This document shows, in pieces, positions 9,101 through 16,889 of a stretch of 56,608 nt of DNA. Positions within the stretch are counted from its first letter, which is position 1, and each line of letters opens with the position of its first letter. Position numbers and translations under genes: made by a program. The notes under the pieces are model-generated. The model had not been told where the DNA came from. It did no database searches and was given only the letters and a program-made list of their open reading frames with translations. The stretch is taken from the NCBI GenBank assembly GCA_016845345.1, contig JAERSV010000082.1:1-56608 (forward strand), written 5' to 3'. Origin of the DNA: Methanobacteriota archaeon. GTDB taxonomy: Archaea > Thermoplasmatota > Poseidoniia > Poseidoniales > Thalassarchaeaceae.

Positions 9101-9353
9101 TACATTACGTTACCAAGGATTATACAATGGCGTAAATTATGTTCCTCAAAATGAGCAAAGTGGGGCTAATCAAGATATTCGGGTAGTATCTTATGTGATT
9201 TACTACACCAATATCAGTTCTGGTAATTCTAGTGTTCAAATGGATAACTCTCAACCAAGTCAAGGGATGAATGAGGGTCAAACAAATAGTGTTCAAACTC
9301 TAGAGATAGAAGCTTGGATGCGAGATAGAGAGTGTGCGACGATTGAGCAATAA
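6174..9353 (+). CDS. Secreted lipoprotein: thrombospondin type-3 repeats plus PNGase F-like domain
   Basis: About 1059 residues. The N-terminus is a lipoprotein signal: NKK, a hydrophobic stretch, then LSGC as lipobox. Residues ~25-230 look like one or two beta-sandwich domains. Residues ~241-495 are thrombospondin type-3-like Ca-binding repeats (DLDGDGVPDEFDDC and about seven more). The C-terminal ~350 residues resemble peptide-N-glycosidase F: ELWDAQRHIGGW near 690, RWLTDISPYLFMLKDGG near 800, GHGFGKDDANCAEFC near 882 and GWCAGQD near 951. PNGase F cleaves N-glycans from asparagine. The role here would be removal of glycans outside the cell, probably from algal or other glycoproteins. GTG 6174 gives the neatest signal peptide; TTG 6153 is the alternative. 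Activity is not proven; catalytic acids were not mapped. Confidence 0.85.
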   Translation: MNKKACLAIMLVSVFILSGCLGFLESDSGSVETIDESPLLTANEVDDINYGGLVYVSGSVTDELPTKARVTIAFSIPWGTIYETPDEEGYWQYSLGGLEPGDYNVSFTVVDDNDQSSDTITKSFTVHPPTEQDVLMVIWRSDIRYEVGEETSITGQLTHSALSSCAISFSFYSGAEEDSPAHQTTPNPINFDTSSGMFSISLGVLSGYSNGTVSSSCGLYTISEDSVLVSIQPLEEPISDLDGDGVPDEFDDCVDGESFSSSLTTDYDSDGCYDLTEDLDDDNDGIGDTIDNCQKGVLGWLSTTLVDKDSDGCRDIDEDEDDDGDTIPDVADACLDSPYGWISNFVSDYDRDGCRDSDRDTDDDNDGIIDSLDDCPVGVIGWIPDADNDQDSDGCRDYDEDDDDDNDSVFDNNDSCPDTLANYSVNEFGCAAYEWDDDGDGVMDDTDACQGTPIGLVVNEQGCADLDDDGVFANIDQCPNSPARWSVDSIGCAVIQNPVTWHSGPYSSARFGKAADFNFATKYDGDWQLSSQWDGNSTYIFIFLQSSSSYMNGLWTQNVGTLLSAVPKDCHIFFGSYDSDWQSDVDTMASRVSSYRNSQNDEGKIWVDDNVHFVYQQAGSIGGGLGSVISSWSQFYYGIDRFQQWREVGSLYNWAKTWSSDPDYRFDYLAKEPQMWNAEFPVEMRKHDPAITVVELWDAQRHIGGWQGNHKSFANGTFPDAATMLTFNTMEVYMHHGCSEKRDRYQKGDGTWGGCHEWDYDQRLNICQEFGNHSTCGDEFVRYITTYGREGRWLTDISPYLFMLKDGGPQEFRYGGANGGWLNISVYLSTWDDDGMRPTSAEYAFSGGSFRGQYNNESIYKRVHDLTVPSGTDKVVISSVVTGHGFGKDDANCAEFCNHEHRFSMNGQVTQEDFPMAGNGSVSSDREGCAKTTDMGTVANQKGSWPYGRAGWCAGQDTKPWVWDITNWVDWSGGANTLRYQGLYNGVNYVPQNEQSGANQDIRVVSYVIYYTNISSGNSSVQMDNSQPSQGMNEGQTNSVQTLEIEAWMRDRECATIEQ

Positions 9354-9355
9354 AA

Positions 9356-9388
9356 CCCCAACAATGAATCATTGTACTGGCGGTGGGG
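9356..9388. terminator. Palindrome at a convergent gene junction
   Basis: ACAATGA-A-TCATTGT (9361-9375) is a perfect 7-bp inverted repeat with a 1-nt centre, nested between CCCCA (9356-9360) and TGGGG (9384-9388). It spans the 3' ends of the PNGase-like gene (plus) and mqnC (minus), and the mqnC stop lies inside the right arm. A bidirectional 3'-end signal is plausible. Confidence 0.4.
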
Positions 9389-10532
9389 TAGGTAATGTTT
9401 GTACATCCTCAACGAGCGCGGGTGTTTCGAGTAAATTGTAATCAGAGTCTCTTCTAATTGCTTTGAATCCAGCCCTAGTAATTGCATGTTGTAATTCCTC
9501 TTCGGTACACAACACTTTCGTGGTGCCTGCTGCTGAAACCACATTCTCCTCCATCATCGTAGAACCTATATCGTCTGCACCTCCAAACAGGGCTAATTGA
9601 GCGACATCCATGCCCATGGTAAGCCAAGAGGCTTGAATGTGGTCAATGTTGTCAAAAAATAATCGAGAGATTGCAACATGTCGGAGATATTCTGCAGGTC
9701 CAACTTTCTGATTTAGCCTGCCCCTTTTACTTCGCCCAAATGCATTATTTTCTAATTGGACTGTCCAAGCAATGAAAGCAGTGAAACCGATGTTTCCCTC
9801 AGCATTTGTTCGGTCTTGTAATTGCCGAACTTTCTCCATATGACCAACTCGGTGGGCATTTGTTTCCCCAAATCCGATGACGTTAGTGGCAGTGGTTGTC
9901 AGACCAATTGAATGAGCCTCGCTCATGACTTTAAGCCAATTCTCCCCACTCCCTTTCAGTGGTGAAACCCCGAGTCTCACATCATCAACTAACATCTCTG
10001 CACCACCGCCAGGTAAGCCATGCATACCTGCTTGCTTGAAACGTTGCAAGACCTCATTTGTTGAAAGTCCACAAACATCAGCAATCCCCTCTATTTCAAT
10101 GGGGGAAAAACAGTCAAGGTCAATTGAAGGGTGGTTCTCTCGCAAGTATTTCAACAAGTCTTCATACCACTCAATTGGTAGGTTCGGGTCTACTCCACCT
10201 TGCATCAAAATTCGAGAACCATCAATGGCTTCAAGTTCTCTAACTCGCGCACTAATTTGCTCTGTGGATTGAAGGTATGCTTCCTCATGTCCCGGCGCTC
10301 TATAGAATGAACAGAACTGACAATTAATCGTACAAGCATTGCCATAATTGATATTCCGATCGATAAGATATGTTACTTCGCTTGGGTTGTTCATTTTGCG
10401 TCGTTTATCAAGTGCAGTTTGTCGTAAAGCATTGAAGTCAGCCTCATCGTAAAGTAAGATTGCCTCTTCAACAGTTAACCGAGATGGGTTAGTTCGAGTC
10501 TGTTCCTCAAGAATTTCTTTCCATCTACTCAA
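9369..10532 (-). CDS. mqnC: Cyclic dehypoxanthinyl futalosine synthase (radical SAM)
   Basis: Catalyses radical cyclisation of dehypoxanthine futalosine in the futalosine route to menaquinone. The radical-SAM cluster motif is seen in NACTINCQFCSFYR (CxxxCxxC). Family hallmarks follow: EEAYLQSTEQIS, ILMQGGVDPNLPIEWYEDLL, FSPIEI, GLPGGGAEML, GLTTTATNVIGFGET and EENVVSAAG. These distinguish MqnC from the related MqnE, CofG and CofH. 387 residues is normal. The start is a TTG at 10532, supported by GGTGAT a few bases upstream. No other mqn gene is in the window, so the pathway is scattered. It implies a menaquinone-dependent respiratory chain. Confidence 0.92.
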   Translation of the reverse strand: MSRWKEILEEQTRTNPSRLTVEEAILLYDEADFNALRQTALDKRRKMNNPSEVTYLIDRNINYGNACTINCQFCSFYRAPGHEEAYLQSTEQISARVRELEAIDGSRILMQGGVDPNLPIEWYEDLLKYLRENHPSIDLDCFSPIEIEGIADVCGLSTNEVLQRFKQAGMHGLPGGGAEMLVDDVRLGVSPLKGSGENWLKVMSEAHSIGLTTTATNVIGFGETNAHRVGHMEKVRQLQDRTNAEGNIGFTAFIAWTVQLENNAFGRSKRGRLNQKVGPAEYLRHVAISRLFFDNIDHIQASWLTMGMDVAQLALFGGADDIGSTMMEENVVSAAGTTKVLCTEEELQHAITRAGFKAIRRDSDYNLLETPALVEDVQTLPTPPPVQ

Positions 10533-10570
10533 TATATCACCAATTTAGATTTTCATCGTCAATAATCTGT

Positions 10571-11968
10571 TCAGGATGAAGTCCCAATTATTCTTTCTAA
10601 TTCTTCAATTGTTTTGGGGCAATCGTGGGTTAAAATTTCGTGGCCATCATTTGTAATCAAGATATCATCTTCGATTCTTATCCCAATTCCAGACCACTTT
10701 TCATCGACTTCTATGTCAGGCCTCCACGCTCCAAAGTATAGGCCTGGTTCCACAGTCAGAACCATTCCTGACTCTAACAATCTTGGTTCATCATCGGGTG
10801 CATAAACACCTACATCATGGACATCTAAACCTAACCAATGGCTCGTGCGGTGCATGAAGTAAGTACCTAGTTGTTCAGGCGACATAGCCTCATCTAATGT
10901 TGGTCCTTCGACTATCCCTAAATCAAGTAAACCCTGTGCCATTACTTCCTTTGCAGCATTGTGAGGTGCATCAAAAGATTGTCCTGGCTGGCAAGCAGAT
11001 ATGGCAGCTAATTGAGAATCTAAAACGAGTTGGTAAAGAATCGCTTGAGGTTCTGTGAACTTCCCATTAATTGGCCATGTTCTAGTAATATCACTAGCAT
11101 AACCTGAGATTTCACACCCCGCATCAATCAAAACAAGATCACCATCCTTTACTGGTGAGTCATTTTCGACATAGTGCAATATGGTTGCATTGTCTCCACC
11201 TCCAACAATACTTGGGTAAGACCACTGACTTCCATTATACTTGAAACATCCTTCAATTATTGATTGTAATTGGTATTCATTCATTCCAGCTGATGCATTT
11301 TTCATGGCTTCAATATGGGATGCCGATGCAATTTTACATGAATACCGCAACAATTCCAATTCGCTATCAGATTTGAATAACCTGAGTTCAGAAATTAACG
11401 GCCTTGGGTCACACAGGTTAGCAGGTCCTGAGCCCGTGCGTTGTCTAGTTCTACTTGTTTCCAATAATGATTGGTCGACAATGTCATCAACCGTAGAACA
11501 CAATCCTCTCTGATGAAATACGTTCTTGCAACCATCCAATAGAGTTGATAACACATTTTTCATTTCGTCAATCGAAACCGCCTTATCGATTGGAAATTGA
11601 CCCTCTGCTCCCTCAAGTCCTAATCTGATTCCAGTCCAAGTTTCTTTGATTACGTCTCTTGGCGGAATAAATAGAATTGACTTCAATTCCCCTGATGAAT
11701 TGGATAGGCAAAAGACTGCATCTGGGCTGTCCCAGCTGACGAAGTATAGCATATCAGATGAGGCTCTGTAAGGATACTCCACATCCGCACTACGAGTTGC
11801 CTCTGGGTTGTTGACTATTATCAGGAGAGAATCATCATCACAAAGCCTGCCGATGTTGGCTTGGCGTGCTCTCATCTCTTCGACACTTGTAGGAGATGGA
11901 GCGGCGGAAAGGTCCAACCCGTGCCCATCAAACATGGTTTCCCGTCTAACCCGACTCTTATTTAGCAT
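10571..11968 (-). CDS. pepP: Xaa-Pro aminopeptidase (M24B, aminopeptidase P)
   Basis: Removes N-terminal residues preceding proline. An N-terminal creatinase-like domain (about 1-200) precedes the pita-bread catalytic domain. Metal ligands are visible: Asp in LVLIDAGCE, Asp in SDITRTWP, His in THWLGLDVHD, Glu in LTVEPGLY and Glu in GIRIEDD. 465 residues matches the family. Its ATG follows directly on the stop of the upstream gene (TGA then ATG), so it is translationally coupled to the PKD-like membrane protein. An internal ATG at 11935 could also serve as start. Likely cytosolic and involved in peptide recycling, which suits a protein-degrading heterotroph. Confidence 0.93.
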   Translation of the reverse strand: MLNKSRVRRETMFDGHGLDLSAAPSPTSVEEMRARQANIGRLCDDDSLLIIVNNPEATRSADVEYPYRASSDMLYFVSWDSPDAVFCLSNSSGELKSILFIPPRDVIKETWTGIRLGLEGAEGQFPIDKAVSIDEMKNVLSTLLDGCKNVFHQRGLCSTVDDIVDQSLLETSRTRQRTGSGPANLCDPRPLISELRLFKSDSELELLRYSCKIASASHIEAMKNASAGMNEYQLQSIIEGCFKYNGSQWSYPSIVGGGDNATILHYVENDSPVKDGDLVLIDAGCEISGYASDITRTWPINGKFTEPQAILYQLVLDSQLAAISACQPGQSFDAPHNAAKEVMAQGLLDLGIVEGPTLDEAMSPEQLGTYFMHRTSHWLGLDVHDVGVYAPDDEPRLLESGMVLTVEPGLYFGAWRPDIEVDEKWSGIGIRIEDDILITNDGHEILTHDCPKTIEELERIIGTSS

Positions 11969-13630
11969 TCAGTCTAAATCTTCATTTTCGAATTGCTCAC
12001 CAATGTCCTCATCAGTGATATTTTCCTGTGTTCGTCGTCTTACCCACTTGGGAATATCCCCGCCCCTTCCACTACGTGTATTTCTGAAAGTGATATACGA
12101 TATTATGAGAAGAATTACCATAAAAAGAGCCATCATATTTGATTCTCCACCAACAGTAGATATCATTGATTCAGTGAAAGATTGCGGTTCATTCCATAAT
12201 GGGTCGGATTGGGTGCCTTCAATGCCAACAAAAACCTCGATGAAATCGCTTTCACCATCATCATCTGTCACGCTCAAAGTAATGAGATGAATCTTTGTTT
12301 CATCTTTAATCCACTCACGTCTCATGATTTGTTCTCTTCCAAGTGAAACAGGTTCTCCATCAACAAACCAAACGAAGTTCAAACCCCCTAGATCATTTTC
12401 AGTATCTGAACTATCTGAAGCGTCAATTGTCCAGAGGGGTTCATCTGGCAATCTGATGGTGTCTTCAGTTGAAAATGTACTTCCTTCAATACTTGCCGCT
12501 GCGGTTGGTGGCAAATTATTGACAATTAAAGTTAAATTCGTACTATTTGATAATCCCGATGTATCCGTTACCAAAACCATCACATCAAAATGTCCTGATT
12601 TGTTAGCATACCAACTCCAACTCTTTTCTGTGCCAGCATCAAATACGAACGGTGGATTTGTATCCCCATCTTTCCTAACTATGAAAGTAAACCGTAACCC
12701 ATCTTTTCCCCAAACAGGGTCGTCTGAATTGCTTGCATCAAAAATGGCTAACTGAGCCTCATTGACTTCAGATGTTCCACTGAGTGCCGCAATTGGTTGT
12801 TGATTATGTAGGGCGATAGCAGTACAGGAGATGGTTGAAAAATTGCCAGCATTATCCCCGGCTCTGCTAACGAATAACCACCATCCGTCATCATACTCTG
12901 AAGTTTGGATTTGTAAGTTGAACACATCGCTTCCTGAATAAGAAACCCCATCATTTCTCCAAGTTTCAACTGTTAAATAATCTGATAATACTCCTCGGAC
13001 ACAGAAATGATTTGCTTGATTAGATTGAACTGCCGCCCACTGAAGAGTAGGCTGATAGCCAATTTCACTTACTGCAACCCCGCTGACATTCAGGTCTCCC
13101 CGCCAATTTATTCCGGTTTCAGGTGATGTTAACATCAAGTTGGGTGGTAAGCCATTTTGGTCCGGGTTGATGAATAATAGCAGGTATACTTGTGACACTT
13201 GCTGTTCAACATCAATTACTACCGCAGTGAGTCTACAAGAGCAAGGGGAAAAACCGCTGGCGTTTATTGTAATTGAGAATGACCATGAATTTGTTGCAGG
13301 GTCACCCCAAGACAAATTCTCCTCTAATGTGTTAATCGCTGAACCTTGGTAAATGATTTCTCCAGCATCTTCTAACTGCCAGTATAATTCTGAGGGAAAA
13401 GAGTCATCCCAAATTGTTCCACTTATTGAAAAATTATCAACGAATGTCTCACCATTATTACTCTGAAGAATCATTGTTGGTTGTTGATTACTAATTGTGT
13501 GGTTTGAATTTTTAAGGGTTTGAAATTGATAATCTTGATTGATTAGGTAGATTGAGGAAGAAACCACCAATATTGATATCAGCGCAAGTGCAACACGCCA
13601 ACATTTTGACTCCATCAAGGTGAGTCGCAT
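11969..13630 (-). CDS. Surface protein with PKD-like beta domains, anchored at both ends
   Basis: 553 residues. An N-terminal hydrophobic segment (about 12-30) is a signal or anchor. Extracellular beta-sandwich domains follow; those at about 275-375 and 380-475 have PKD-like features (FDASNSDDP, DASDSSDTENDLGGLNFVWF, VTDDDGESDFI). A C-terminal helix (about 497-515) is followed by a basic then acidic cytoplasmic tail. No enzyme motif is present. It lies between the Ca-binding-repeat protein (88 bases upstream on the same strand) and pepP (directly downstream), so the three may form one transcript. A structural or adhesive envelope role is likely; the ligand is unknown. Confidence 0.82.
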   Translation of the reverse strand: MRLTLMESKCWRVALALISILVVSSSIYLINQDYQFQTLKNSNHTISNQQPTMILQSNNGETFVDNFSISGTIWDDSFPSELYWQLEDAGEIIYQGSAINTLEENLSWGDPATNSWSFSITINASGFSPCSCRLTAVVIDVEQQVSQVYLLLFINPDQNGLPPNLMLTSPETGINWRGDLNVSGVAVSEIGYQPTLQWAAVQSNQANHFCVRGVLSDYLTVETWRNDGVSYSGSDVFNLQIQTSEYDDGWWLFVSRAGDNAGNFSTISCTAIALHNQQPIAALSGTSEVNEAQLAIFDASNSDDPVWGKDGLRFTFIVRKDGDTNPPFVFDAGTEKSWSWYANKSGHFDVMVLVTDTSGLSNSTNLTLIVNNLPPTAAASIEGSTFSTEDTIRLPDEPLWTIDASDSSDTENDLGGLNFVWFVDGEPVSLGREQIMRREWIKDETKIHLITLSVTDDDGESDFIEVFVGIEGTQSDPLWNEPQSFTESMISTVGGESNMMALFMVILLIISYITFRNTRSGRGGDIPKWVRRRTQENITDEDIGEQFENEDLD

Positions 13631-13696
13631 TGACTTATGATATCAAGTGTGACACAAAATGTTTATCATTTGTGCGGTTGCAAAAGTCGAGGCTTT

Positions 13697-13709
13697 CACC
13701 CGTAGGGTG
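13697..13709. other. Hairpin CACCC-GTA-GGGTG
   Basis: 5-bp perfect stem with a GTA loop, 11 bases beyond the stop of the Ca-binding-repeat gene. Outer arms GGCTT (13691-13695) and AAGCC (13722-13726) could extend the structure and take in the stop codon. One of four intergenic elements sharing a CC-GTA-GG core. Confidence 0.35.
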
Positions 13710-13719
13710 TCAATTTTCG

Positions 13720-16700
13720 TTAAGCCCACTGATCACACTGCTGTCCTTGGCCAGGGAAGCTGTTACCTTCTCTTGGATTAGTGTGCCACTTGTGTTCACA
13801 ATCGTTGTCGAATCCGTCTCCATCAACATCCATCTTAGCATCCGCTCCATCAAATGGGTCAAAGCGGAAGTAATACTCCCACCCATCAAACATGCTATCA
13901 CCATCGCTGTCCATGTGATAAACCTCAGGTCCGTCTTCTAATCCATCACCATCCGTATCATTCAAGACTGGATTAGTTCCATTCAACATTTCTTCATAGT
14001 TGGTGTAATTCTCAAGATCGTTGTAGAATTTTGCTCCTTCTGGGTCATCAGGGTTGATGTGGCAGAGTGAGGAAGTAGGGTCGTCCCATCCTGGACAGAA
14101 TCTATTCAGTTCTGCTGTGCGATTCAGGCCATCATTGTCAAAGTCTTCATCACCATCCATCACCCCATCCAAATCACTGTCTTCAAGTGCGGGGTCCATC
14201 GGGCCTCTTGCCCCTAGGTTTTGCAGTGTTGTATTGTCGACTAAGCCCTGCGATATAGCCTGTGCACTGTATTTTACTTCCCATCCATCTGGCAATTTAT
14301 CATTGTCGGTATCATCATTCACAGGGTTTGTATTCCAACGGTTTGGCCCTTCCATTTCATTAGGTAGAGAATCATTATCAATGTCATAATCAGCATCTGG
14401 TAGTGAGCCAAGCGCTGGGTCAAGTGCCCATCGTCCACTAGATTCCGGTATAGCGAAATTTGTCAAATTCATGTCCCACAAGAAATATTTTGGATCAGGT
14501 TCACCATCGTTATTCTCATCTCCTCCAGACGCGAATCCTTGAATCCAATTGTTCCATAACCATCCACCGGGACCTCGGGTACATCCTACATCTGTACAAC
14601 CTGGTGGCTGGAAATTAGTTGTTGTAACCCAGAGGCTGTGAGAATTGGTATTGTCCATTGTTGACTGAACTTGCATTTCCCACCCGTCAAGCATACCATC
14701 TTGATCGGTGTCATTGACAAGTGGGTTTGTGGCAGCCTGCCACGGTCTTGGGATGTAAAGCACTTCATTACCGTCGTTTAATCCATCATCATCGGAGTCT
14801 GAATCATTTGCATGTGTGACATAATTGTCCAATCCCATGATAACTTCTTCACCATCTTCTAAACCATCAATGTCAGTGTCAAACATGCTTGCATTTGTGA
14901 AGTAAGGTTCTCCTAACCACTGGAATCCATCGACAGCCTCAACATAGTCTTCAAGTCCATCGCTGTCAGTATCTTTGTTAGATGCATTGGTGTAAGTCTC
15001 ACCAAATTCTCTCCAGTCAGTTAGTCCATCATCATCAGTATCGACATCTCCTGGGTCAGAGGTAACGTGGATGGTGTGTACTCCTCGGCTAACGACTAGG
15101 ATTTCCCAGCCCATGACCTCAATACCGTCAATCAATCCATCTCCATCTGTGTCAGCGTTCAGAGGATCGGTTGAACGACCATCAATTATACCATCATTAT
15201 CACGGTCTCGTGCTTGATATTCCATTAAATTGGTGAACATTTCGCTTTCTTCAACGATAGTCATCCAAACATAATTTCTGCTTGTAACTTCGTTTTCGTT
15301 GGCTGGTCCCTCTAGTAGATTTAGTGCTGGTATCCCATAGACATACCCTGCGCTTGGGGCTTTTATTGGCACGGTTTCTTCATTACCTCCAGCGTGTGTA
15401 ATTTTTGCATATGCAACAGTTTGATTCGCTTCAACATATTCCATAAGTTCAACAGTTATTGAGTACACCCGAGCAATTCCTGTTAAATCGCCGTAGACGA
15501 CTTTCCCGTTGCCATTTGCATCCCAACCATCCATATCCGGGTCAGTGTATGCGTTGAGCCCATCCACTGGATTCAAGCCGTTGTCAGATTCCCAACCATC
15601 TGGCATTCCGTCTTCATCTGTGTCTGCAGCCAATGGGTTGGTGAAATTTGATGGGCCCCAAACTCGAGCAACATCATATTCAGCACGGTTGTTTAATCCG
15701 TCTTCATCTTCGTCACCAAAAGCATCGGATGCATTTGCAGCATTCAGTAATGTATCATAACAATATTCGAATCCGTCAGGCATTCCATCGCCATCAGTAT
15801 CCCAATCACCAGGTCCATTATTGCGCCCATCTCCATCCATGTCCTCAATAAACCAGTTGAGTGGGTCAACAGTGCTTGGGAATGAGTTTAGCAAAGTAGT
15901 AAATGGTCCATCTTTGGTTGGCCCAGTAAGCACTGCTTTTCCGCAAACTACCTCTAGTTCAATTGCAACCATGGCAACCTCTACTTGGTCGCCAATAAGG
16001 TCGCCATCGCTGTCTTCAGCAAGTGGATTTGTTCCATAACTCTCTTCAGCGAAATTCGCTAATGTATCTGAGTCAAAGTCAAGAACTTGGTCGCAAGAAT
16101 GCTGTCCAGCGAAATTCTCCAGTTGGTTCCAGAGTTCGGCACCATAGGTTTGTTCAAGATTTGCTTCTGATTCAGGGTCAAGAAGAACACAATTCCAGTT
16201 TCCATTAAGCGGGTCAAAAAGTGTCAAGTCACCTGATTGAGTAACCATGTCAAAGGTGTAGAGAGATTCCCACTTGTCATTTAGCCCATCTCCGTCTGTA
16301 TCGTTTCGCCTAGGGTCGGTTCCAAGCTCCATCTCTTCGATATTTACCAGTCCATCTTTGTCCGGGTCTCCCAGAGGCCCATTGTCCGGGTCAGGCCAAG
16401 TCTCATCTGAGCCTGAATTATCATCTCCAGTATCAGTTTCTGTCTCTGTGATGATATCTTCTAATCCAGCGTCACCACTGTCTAATGGGTTTAATCCAGC
16501 ATTTACCTCGTATCCATCTGTCATCCCATCTCCGTCAGTATCCTCGTCGTAGGGATCAGTTCCGTAGGTGTTTCTTTCAAGTCTATCACTAAGGCCATCT
16601 TCATCAAAATCATCCATATCTTCATTGAATACAGTATCATCATCGAGGATGTCTGCAGCGCCATCCTCGTAGTCTATCGCAGTACTCATTATACTGCCTG

Positions 16701-16776
16701 CAATACTGTATGTTCCTGCTAAGCAGAGAGTCACGGTAATCGCCACCACTGCCCATTGATTATGTGTCAATGCCAT
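13720..16776 (-). CDS. Giant surface protein of thrombospondin type-3-like Ca-binding repeats
   Basis: About 1018 residues from ATG 16776, which has GGTGA nine bases upstream; a GTG at 16788 is in frame. A signal/anchor helix (about 8-30) is followed by roughly twenty repeats built on D-x-D-x-D-G-(M/L)-x-D-G-(W/Y)-E, such as DTDGDGMTDGYEVNAG and DDDGLTDWREFG. Each probably binds Ca, giving a stiff rod. A longer non-repeat insert lies at about residues 405-500. The C-terminus ends in a Trp-containing segment without a second membrane helix, so the protein is either anchored by its N-terminus or released. No catalytic motif. Likely an adhesion, sheath or cell-spacing protein. Low-complexity Asp bias means homology searches will be noisy. 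Confidence 0.85.
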   Translation of the reverse strand: MALTHNQWAVVAITVTLCLAGTYSIAGSIMSTAIDYEDGAADILDDDTVFNEDMDDFDEDGLSDRLERNTYGTDPYDEDTDGDGMTDGYEVNAGLNPLDSGDAGLEDIITETETDTGDDNSGSDETWPDPDNGPLGDPDKDGLVNIEEMELGTDPRRNDTDGDGLNDKWESLYTFDMVTQSGDLTLFDPLNGNWNCVLLDPESEANLEQTYGAELWNQLENFAGQHSCDQVLDFDSDTLANFAEESYGTNPLAEDSDGDLIGDQVEVAMVAIELEVVCGKAVLTGPTKDGPFTTLLNSFPSTVDPLNWFIEDMDGDGRNNGPGDWDTDGDGMPDGFEYCYDTLLNAANASDAFGDEDEDGLNNRAEYDVARVWGPSNFTNPLAADTDEDGMPDGWESDNGLNPVDGLNAYTDPDMDGWDANGNGKVVYGDLTGIARVYSITVELMEYVEANQTVAYAKITHAGGNEETVPIKAPSAGYVYGIPALNLLEGPANENEVTSRNYVWMTIVEESEMFTNLMEYQARDRDNDGIIDGRSTDPLNADTDGDGLIDGIEVMGWEILVVSRGVHTIHVTSDPGDVDTDDDGLTDWREFGETYTNASNKDTDSDGLEDYVEAVDGFQWLGEPYFTNASMFDTDIDGLEDGEEVIMGLDNYVTHANDSDSDDDGLNDGNEVLYIPRPWQAATNPLVNDTDQDGMLDGWEMQVQSTMDNTNSHSLWVTTTNFQPPGCTDVGCTRGPGGWLWNNWIQGFASGGDENNDGEPDPKYFLWDMNLTNFAIPESSGRWALDPALGSLPDADYDIDNDSLPNEMEGPNRWNTNPVNDDTDNDKLPDGWEVKYSAQAISQGLVDNTTLQNLGARGPMDPALEDSDLDGVMDGDEDFDNDGLNRTAELNRFCPGWDDPTSSLCHINPDDPEGAKFYNDLENYTNYEEMLNGTNPVLNDTDGDGLEDGPEVYHMDSDGDSMFDGWEYYFRFDPFDGADAKMDVDGDGFDNDCEHKWHTNPREGNSFPGQGQQCDQWA

Positions 16777-16788
16777 GTTATTCACCAC

Positions 16789-16801
16789 TGGCCGTAGGCC
16801 A
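16789..16801. other. Hairpin TGGCC-GTA-GGCCA in front of the Ca-repeat gene
   Basis: 5-bp perfect stem, GTA loop, 13 bases upstream of the ATG and just ahead of its GGTGA ribosome site (gene on minus strand). It could affect translation start or be a binding palindrome. It shares the CC-GTA-GG core with elements at 13697, 34624 and 49251. Confidence 0.35.
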
Positions 16802-16889
16802 ATTCCTTTTCACGACTTGCCGTACACTGTTTAAGGTTTAACCGAAAGCGTGTGACTATTGCTCTTTAGACCAGTTCACCGAAATGAGG

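Noticed and set aside
9369-10532. CofG/CofH (F420 synthesis) instead of MqnC
   Set aside because: The GHEEAY, GGGAEML and EENVVSAAG blocks and overall order fit MqnC better than the CofH pattern.
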